From Rubrivirga sp046845755 (lineage in GTDB: Bacteria > Bacteroidota > Rhodothermia > Rhodothermales > Rubricoccaceae), in contig NZ_CP177357.1 in assembly GCF_046845755.1 (NCBI RefSeq), forward strand, positions 992,001-1,056,000: a stretch of 64,000 nt of DNA, written 5' to 3'. Of the stretch, positions 59,869 to 64,000 are shown piece by piece. Every line of letters starts with the position of its first letter. Within the stretch, counting starts at the first letter, position 1. Below the pieces are notes generated by a model, which made no database searches, had not been told where the DNA came from, and worked only from the letters and a program-made list of their open reading frames with translations. A program made the position numbers and the translations under genes.

Positions 59869-59875
59869 CAAGCTA
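59869..59875 (-). promoter_or_regulatory. -10 element of the SSS symporter gene
   Basis: TAGCTTG followed by CGGG on the minus strand, 22 bases before the ATG at 59846. Confidence 0.55.
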
Positions 59876-59970
59876 TCGGCAGGCCAAGGGTCTGGGGGCG
59901 GCCTGTCTTTTGGTCCCCGGGGGACGCGTCAGCCCGCGCCCCGTCTCCTGGCCCCTCACCCCAAAACGAC

Positions 59971-60005
59971 GCGAGCGCCGCCGGGACAAGCCGGGCGGCG
60001 CTCGC
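59971..60005 (-). terminator. Strong terminator of the small membrane peptide gene
   Basis: A 12-bp perfect stem (59971-59982 with 59994-60005) with an 11-base loop, followed on the minus strand by GTCGTTTTGGGG. It lies 21 bases after the stop of the 25-codon gene and has no other gene to serve. Confidence 0.8.
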
Positions 60006-60025
60006 GAGCTAGACAGCAGGGCTGT

Positions 60026-60103
60026 CTAGAATTGGAAGACGATAAACACGCCGAGGCCGACGAGGGCAGCGGCAGCGCTCATGGCTGGGATGAGTCGATT
60101 CAT
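60026..60103 (-). CDS. Candidate 25-residue single-pass membrane peptide
   Basis: A 25-codon frame from ATG, with one hydrophobic helix (AAAALVGLGVFIVF) framed by MNRLIPAM and QF. An Arg after the Asn suggests that the N-terminus faces the cytoplasm. A hairpin with a T-run directly follows, and the stop overlaps a 9-bp inverted repeat. No function is known; small subunits of transporters or respiratory complexes have this size. Evidence is limited to a clean hydrophobic helix, the stop position and the dedicated terminator. Confidence 0.5.
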   Translation of the reverse strand: MNRLIPAMSAAAALVGLGVFIVFQF

Positions 60104-60158
60104 CAGGTCAGGGGGCTTGGGTGGGAAAAGCCAGAGGCCAGAGTGTCTTCGTGGAAAG

Positions 60159-60167
60159 TTATCCACA
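60159..60167 (+). other. Consensus DnaA box
   Basis: TTATCCACA, a perfect consensus. A related site, TGTTGAAAA (complement TTTTCAACA), is at 60286-60294. They lie in the longest gene-free stretch near the divergent SSS and HAD genes. One strong and one weak site are few for an origin. Confidence 0.45.
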
Positions 60168-60436
60168 GGAGGAACCTGGCTCGCGGCGAAGGTACTCCGA
60201 CTCTCGGATCGGCTGCAACCCCTTGTGCCGGAAATGTCTAAGGGGGGTGACACAACCTGACACCCTCATCGGCCGGTCCACCGCGTGTTGAAAACAGACG
60301 ACTTCAGACGCGCAGGTTGTCTCGATCTCGTTCCCCCAGCGGCCGGCGCAGGCGGCAGGACTGAACCCTTCGCGTCGCGGAGAGCGGGGATCCTCGATCG
60401 GCCGGCCCGGTTTCTCGGACCCACCCATCCAGACCC

Positions 60437-61240
60437 GTGCTCGACCTTTCCCGCATCGACGCCGTCATCTTCGACGTGGACGGCACGCTTGCCGACACCG
60501 ACGACCACCTGGTGGCGCAGGTCGCCACCGCCCTGGACGCGATCCCCCTGGTGAGCGGCCGCCGGGCGGCCGAGCTGGCGCGACGGATCGTGATGGCGGC
60601 GGAGACCCCGACGAACGCGGCGTACGGGGCCATCGACCGGCTCGGCCTGGACGACGAGTTGGCGACAGTCAAAACCGCCATCGGGGGGGTGCTGGAGCGG
60701 GTGCGCGGCCAGCGCGAGCGGGCAGAGTCGCACCCGCCGGAGGCCGCCGACCACATCCCGCATGACCTCGTCGCGGACGTGGACGAGATGCTCCACGCCG
60801 TGGCCGAGCGGTACCCGATCAGCGCGTTCTCGACGGGTGGCGAGGCACGCATCCGGGCCTTTTTCGAGCACTACGGCGTGCTCGACCTGTTCGCCGCCGT
60901 GGCCGGCGCGCAGACGACGCCCCGGATGAAGCCCTACCCCGACCCGCTCTTGTACTGCGCCGACGCGATGGGCGTCGCGCCCGAGCGCTGCCTGGTCGTC
61001 GGCGACACGACGGTCGACATGCAGACGGCGGCGGCGGTCGGCGCGCAGGCCGTCGGCGTGCTGTGCGGGTTCGGCACCGAAGACGAGCTCCGCCGCGAGG
61101 GCGCCGTCGAGATCCTGGCGACGACCTCGGACGTGCTGGCCCTGCTGGCGCCCGAAGAAGATGCCCTCGACGGGAGCGCCGAGCCGACGGCCGAGCCGGA
61201 CGAGGAGGCCGCAGCGCAGTCGAAGACCATCGGCCGCTGA
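60437..61240 (+). CDS. HAD-family phosphatase (phosphoglycolate phosphatase-like)
   Basis: 267 residues from GTG. The nucleophile motif is VIFDVDGTLADTD (about residues 9-21), followed by FSTGGEARIRAFFEHYG (motif II), the Lys in TTPRMKPYPDPLLYC, and CLVVGDTTVDMQTAAAVGA (motif IV). A C1 helical cap fits sugar or glycolate phosphates. The acidic C-terminal tail of about 25 residues is not part of the fold. It ends seven bases before the DUF5916 stop on the other strand. Confidence 0.9.
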   Translation: MLDLSRIDAVIFDVDGTLADTDDHLVAQVATALDAIPLVSGRRAAELARRIVMAAETPTNAAYGAIDRLGLDDELATVKTAIGGVLERVRGQRERAESHPPEAADHIPHDLVADVDEMLHAVAERYPISAFSTGGEARIRAFFEHYGVLDLFAAVAGAQTTPRMKPYPDPLLYCADAMGVAPERCLVVGDTTVDMQTAAAVGAQAVGVLCGFGTEDELRREGAVEILATTSDVLALLAPEEDALDGSAEPTAEPDEEAAAQSKTIGR

Positions 61241-61247
61241 CGGCCCG

Positions 61248-63455
61248 CTAGATCAGCACTAGGTACGTCAGCTTGACGACCGCCAGCCGGTCGCGGAGGA
61301 CGACCGTCCGGCGCGGGTCGAGCGGGTCGGCCCCCTCGTCGATCCGGCCGTAGGCCGTGTTGAAGACGACGAACAGGTCGGAGCCGGGGCGGTGGATCCA
61401 GTCGAGCCGGACGTTCGCGCGGAGCTGGCGCGAGACGTTGTCGTACTGGAGCAGCGTCCGGCCGAAGAGCGTCCGGCTAAAGGCCGTGAGCGCCGACAGC
61501 GAGCCGACGGTGACGGCGAAGTCGCCGTTCCCGACGTCGACGACCGAGTGCGACACGCTGGGCTCCAAGACGAGGTGCCGCGACTGGCGCCAGCCGGCCG
61601 TCGCCGAGAGGTCGGTCCGCGTGCCGTCGAAAAAGCCGCCCGTCGAGGCCGAGGCACGGCCGAAGACCGGCCGGCTCGAGTCGGTCTCGCCCGTCAGGCC
61701 GACCTGGACGAACGTGTAGTCGCCCGGCGCCACGACCTCGTCCGTTCGGATGGCGAAGGGCTCCTCTAGCCGCTCGAAGCTGCGGTCGACGCTCAGCGCG
61801 AGGTAGTCGCGTTGGGGGAAGTCGACGCGGAAAGCGGCGGAGGCGGCGGTCGTCTGGAGCTCGCCGTCCTGGCCGGTGATCACGTCGCCCTCGGCGCTCG
61901 CCGAGACACGTCGGACGAACGGGAGCGCGGGGACCGTTACGAACGGCCGGTAGGTGGCGGCGGCGGAGGCCTGGCGGAGGTCGCGGCGGCGGACGAACCC
62001 GAGCGCCGGGGCGTACCCGGCGCCGACGCTGGTCAGCGAGCCCGAGACCTCGGCCGTCTGACTCTGCACCCGGCCGAACACGTGGCCCGCCGCGCTCGTC
62101 AGGGCCGGGTCAGTGTCCCACACCTGGGTGGCCCAGCCGCTGACCTCGCCGCCGCGCCCGAACCGCACGAGCCCGTCGACGCCGAGCGCCTGGTTCGAGC
62201 GGCCGGCCGTCCGCAGGTCGGTCGCGATCGCGCCGACGGTCGTCTTGGGGAGCACGTCGGCGCGGACGCGGGCGACGGTGTTCGTGGTGGACTGCGAGCC
62301 GAACAGGTTGTCCAGCCCGGAGCCCGTCTCCAGGCTCATCGCGCCGATCGACAGCGGGCCGACCTGACCGGTGACGCGGGCGCCCGCCAGGATGTCCTCC
62401 GTCAGGCCGATGCGGCGCGAGAAGAAGGTCTGCGTCGAGCGCGGGTTGCCGTGCTCGAACAAGCCCGACCGCTCGAGGAAGAACTCCCGCTTCTCGGGGA
62501 AGAAGAGGCTGAAGCGGCTGAGGTTGATCTGGACGTTGTCGGCCTCGACCTGGGCGAAGTCGGTGTTGACCGTGAGGTCGAGCGTCAGGTTCGAGGTCAG
62601 CCCGTACTTGATGTCGACGCCCGCGTCGGCGGAGACGCTGGCGTCCTCGGTCGGAAGCCCCAGGTCGGGGCGCGACTGCTGGAAGCCGGTGATGCCGTAC
62701 GGCTTGACCTCGAGGTTGAGGCCCCGGTGGATGTCCTTGAGGCCGGTCACGACGCCGTAGCGCGAGACCGCCGCGAGCGACAGGAAGTTGCTCCCGCGCT
62801 CGAGCCCGATGTCGGGCCAGATCACGCGCTCGTTCTTGCGGTTGATCATCCGCGAGACCATGAACCCGAACGACAGGTCGTCGCCCTCGGGGAAGCGGAG
62901 CTGTCGGAAGGGGATGGCGGCCTCAAGCGTCCAGCCGTCCGGCCCGATGTGGGTCTCGGAGCGGAAGACGGCGTCCCACGAGAAGCTGTCGATCGTGAGC
63001 CCCTCGTCGGTGATCGTCGCGTCGTCCTGGGTGCCGAGCGCGTTCATCTCGAAGAGGTAGGCATTGCGGCCGTCGCGGAACGTGTCGAGCCCGATGTAGA
63101 CGTGGTCGTCGCGGTCGTTGCGGCCGCCGCGCTCGAGGTTCTTGGCGCGGATGAGGGCAGGCTCGCGGTCGAGGTTGCGGAAGGCGACGTAGAGGTGGTC
63201 GCGGTCGTAGGCGACGCGCACCTCCGTCGCTTCGGTCGGCTCGCTCCCGTCGTCGGGCCAGACCTGCGTGAAGCCGCGGATCGGCTCGACGCGGTCCCAC
63301 AGCAGCTCGTCGAGTCGGCCGTCGATGCGGGGCGGCTCGTCCGTGAACACGGCGACGACCTCGGAGTCGGTGGGCGGCGGCGAGGCATCGGCCTCCGCAG
63401 GTTGGGCCGCCAGCGGCGCGGCGAACAGCAGGGAGAGCAGGGCCGGTCGCAGCAT
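61248..63455 (-). CDS. DUF5916 outer-membrane protein with CBM9-like domain
   Basis: 735 residues. Signal peptide to about residue 20. Residues 35-220 are a carbohydrate-binding family 9-like sandwich (IDGRLDELLWDRVEPIRGFT, VAYDRDHLYVAFRNLD). The rest is a large beta-barrel of the DUF5916 family, whose hallmark is DFAQVEADNVQINLSRFSLF followed by FPEKREFFLERSG. Such proteins are common in the outer membrane of Bacteroidota; a role in glycan handling is inferred from the N-terminal domain. The -10 element is 21 bases upstream. Confidence 0.9.
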   Translation of the reverse strand: MLRPALLSLLFAAPLAAQPAEADASPPPTDSEVVAVFTDEPPRIDGRLDELLWDRVEPIRGFTQVWPDDGSEPTEATEVRVAYDRDHLYVAFRNLDREPALIRAKNLERGGRNDRDDHVYIGLDTFRDGRNAYLFEMNALGTQDDATITDEGLTIDSFSWDAVFRSETHIGPDGWTLEAAIPFRQLRFPEGDDLSFGFMVSRMINRKNERVIWPDIGLERGSNFLSLAAVSRYGVVTGLKDIHRGLNLEVKPYGITGFQQSRPDLGLPTEDASVSADAGVDIKYGLTSNLTLDLTVNTDFAQVEADNVQINLSRFSLFFPEKREFFLERSGLFEHGNPRSTQTFFSRRIGLTEDILAGARVTGQVGPLSIGAMSLETGSGLDNLFGSQSTTNTVARVRADVLPKTTVGAIATDLRTAGRSNQALGVDGLVRFGRGGEVSGWATQVWDTDPALTSAAGHVFGRVQSQTAEVSGSLTSVGAGYAPALGFVRRRDLRQASAAATYRPFVTVPALPFVRRVSASAEGDVITGQDGELQTTAASAAFRVDFPQRDYLALSVDRSFERLEEPFAIRTDEVVAPGDYTFVQVGLTGETDSSRPVFGRASASTGGFFDGTRTDLSATAGWRQSRHLVLEPSVSHSVVDVGNGDFAVTVGSLSALTAFSRTLFGRTLLQYDNVSRQLRANVRLDWIHRPGSDLFVVFNTAYGRIDEGADPLDPRRTVVLRDRLAVVKLTYLVLI

Positions 63456-63476
63456 CGACGAGGGGAGGGGGTGTTG

Positions 63477-63484
63477 GGAAACTA
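63477..63484 (-). promoter_or_regulatory. -10 element of the DUF5916 gene
   Basis: TAGTTTCC on the minus strand, 21 bases before the ATG at 63455. Confidence 0.45.
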
Positions 63485-63506
63485 ACAGCCCGGGCCTCCC
63501 CGGGCG

Positions 63507-64000
63507 CTAGATCGACCGCGTCAGCCCGCCGTCGACGCGGACGCTCTGGCCCGTGACGTACGCGCCGCCCTCCGACAGCAGGAACGCGACCGTCGCGGCG
63601 ACCTCGTCGACCCCGCCCGGCCGGCCGGCGGGGATGCGCGCCAGCGTCTCCTCGTCGACGGGGTACGTCTCGATAAAGCCCGGCAGCACGCTGTTCATCC
63701 GGATCCCCGCGGCGCCGTACCGCTCGGCGTAGAGCTTGACGAACGCCCCGAGGGCCGCCCGGACCGCCGACGACACCGGGAAGTCCGGCGACGGCTCGAC
63801 GGCCCCGAACGCCGACACGTTGACGATCGCGCCGCCGCCCTGCGCTTCCATCATGGGCGTCACGAGGCGCGCGAGCCGGACCGTGTTCAGCAGCGCCAGG
63901 TCGAGGCCCGCGTGCCACTCGTCGTCGGTGATCGCCAGGAGGTCGCCCTTGGGCGGGTGGCCGGTGTTGCAGACGACGGCGTCAATCCGGCCGTACGCGG
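63507..64000 (-). CDS. SDR-family protein lacking the Tyr/Lys pair (partial)
   Basis: The frame is open to the right edge, so the start is outside the window; about 163 residues are visible. The order VVCNTGH, GGAIVNVSAFGAVEPSPDFP, SVLPGFIETYP, and YVTGQSVRVDGGLTRSI is that of classical SDRs. At the place of YxxxK the sequence is FPVSSAVRAALGAFVKLYAE, with no Tyr or Lys at the usual positions. Enzymatic function may be lost or changed, as in some SDR branches with an SxxxR pattern. It ends 51 bp upstream of the DUF5916 start on the same strand. Confidence 0.8.
   Translation of the reverse strand, partial: AYGRIDAVVCNTGHPPKGDLLAITDDEWHAGLDLALLNTVRLARLVTPMMEAQGGGAIVNVSAFGAVEPSPDFPVSSAVRAALGAFVKLYAERYGAAGIRMNSVLPGFIETYPVDEETLARIPAGRPGGVDEVAATVAFLLSEGGAYVTGQSVRVDGGLTRSI

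Larger units (their letters stand above)
59847..60436. other. 590-bp intergenic region with a DnaA box, a small gene and a terminator
   Basis: It holds, from the left, the SSS promoter, the strong hairpin 59971-60005, a 9-bp inverted repeat (60009-60017 with 60021-60029), the 25-codon gene, a perfect DnaA box at 60159-60167, the tandem TGACAC copies (60248-60253, 60258-60263), and a second DnaA-like site at 60286-60294. From 60295 to 60436 nothing was recognised. Confidence 0.6.

Noticed and set aside
1..64000. tRNA, rRNA, tmRNA or insertion sequences
   Set aside because: No tRNA T-arm pattern, rRNA segment or transposase frame was recognised by reading; a covariance-model scan would be needed to exclude small RNAs fully.

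Overview
The window is very GC-rich (about 70 percent), densely coding DNA from a member of the Rhodothermota (Bacteroidota-like) lineage, most like the Rhodothermus/Rubricoccus/Rubrivirga group. The evidence is: two secreted proteins with C-terminal type IX secretion (T9SS) sorting domains; a complex I gene block interrupted by a NhaD antiporter and a pterin dehydratase, as reported for Rhodothermus marinus; outer-membrane families such as DUF5916 and DUF481; almost no Shine-Dalgarno sequences; and promoter -10 elements of the type TANNTTNG. No tRNA, rRNA, CRISPR array, insertion sequence or integrase was seen.

Layout. 1-6.1 kb: end of an NhaC antiporter gene, a 21-bp repeat block, an RluA-type pseudouridine synthase, a cluster of REP-like palindromes, YceH, a PolX-type helix-hairpin-helix protein, and a flippase-like/DUF72 pair. 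6.4-14.9 kb: nuoJ-nuoK-nuoL-nuoM-nhaD-pcd-nuoN, the membrane arm of complex I. 14.9-24.4 kb: a PH-like protein, a T9SS cargo protein, a phosphodiesterase-TPR protein with a sulfotransferase, superoxide dismutase, a large six-hairpin glycosidase, a GNAT protein and an unknown acidic protein. 24.4-28.9 kb: HipA-like kinase with DUF3037, a metal-chelate uptake permease and binding lipoprotein, and a diacylglycerol-kinase-family lipid kinase. 29-37.6 kb: an NtrC-type regulator, deoC, a SPOR lipoprotein, an MBL hydrolase, polyprenyl synthetase, DUF2851, and pgl/zwf of the oxidative pentose phosphate pathway. 37.7-49.7 kb: two tail-collar paralogues, a GMC oxidoreductase and SDR, DUF481, a deacetylase-like protein, a PAS/GAF sensor with a DUF2064 transferase, fbp, an outer-membrane protein and Hsp20. 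49.8-64 kb: an unknown protein, pnuC/nadR-like NAD salvage, enoyl-CoA hydratase, purM, holB, GumN, FKBP, an M43 metalloprotease, an SSS symporter, a 25-residue membrane peptide, a HAD phosphatase, DUF5916 and a partial SDR.

How the genes work together. The nuo block makes the proton-pumping arm of complex I, with NhaD placed to link it to sodium exchange. zwf and pgl carry out the first two pentose-phosphate steps, and fbp feeds gluconeogenesis. PnuC and the NadR-like kinase import and phosphorylate nicotinamide riboside. The permease and binding protein form an ABC importer whose ATPase is not in the window.

The most unusual feature is non-coding: several tandem arrays with a strict 7-bp period that touch start or stop codons. 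Those at starts are C/A-rich in the mRNA strand, and those at stops are G-rich. Other points worth checking are a 119-bp perfectly identical tract shared by the two tail-collar genes, a palindromic bidirectional -10 element between btuF-like and dagK-like genes, a TAKCTTGCG promoter motif that often lies so close to the start that the transcripts should be leaderless, and a shared CGTTTNGGG trailer after hairpin terminators.
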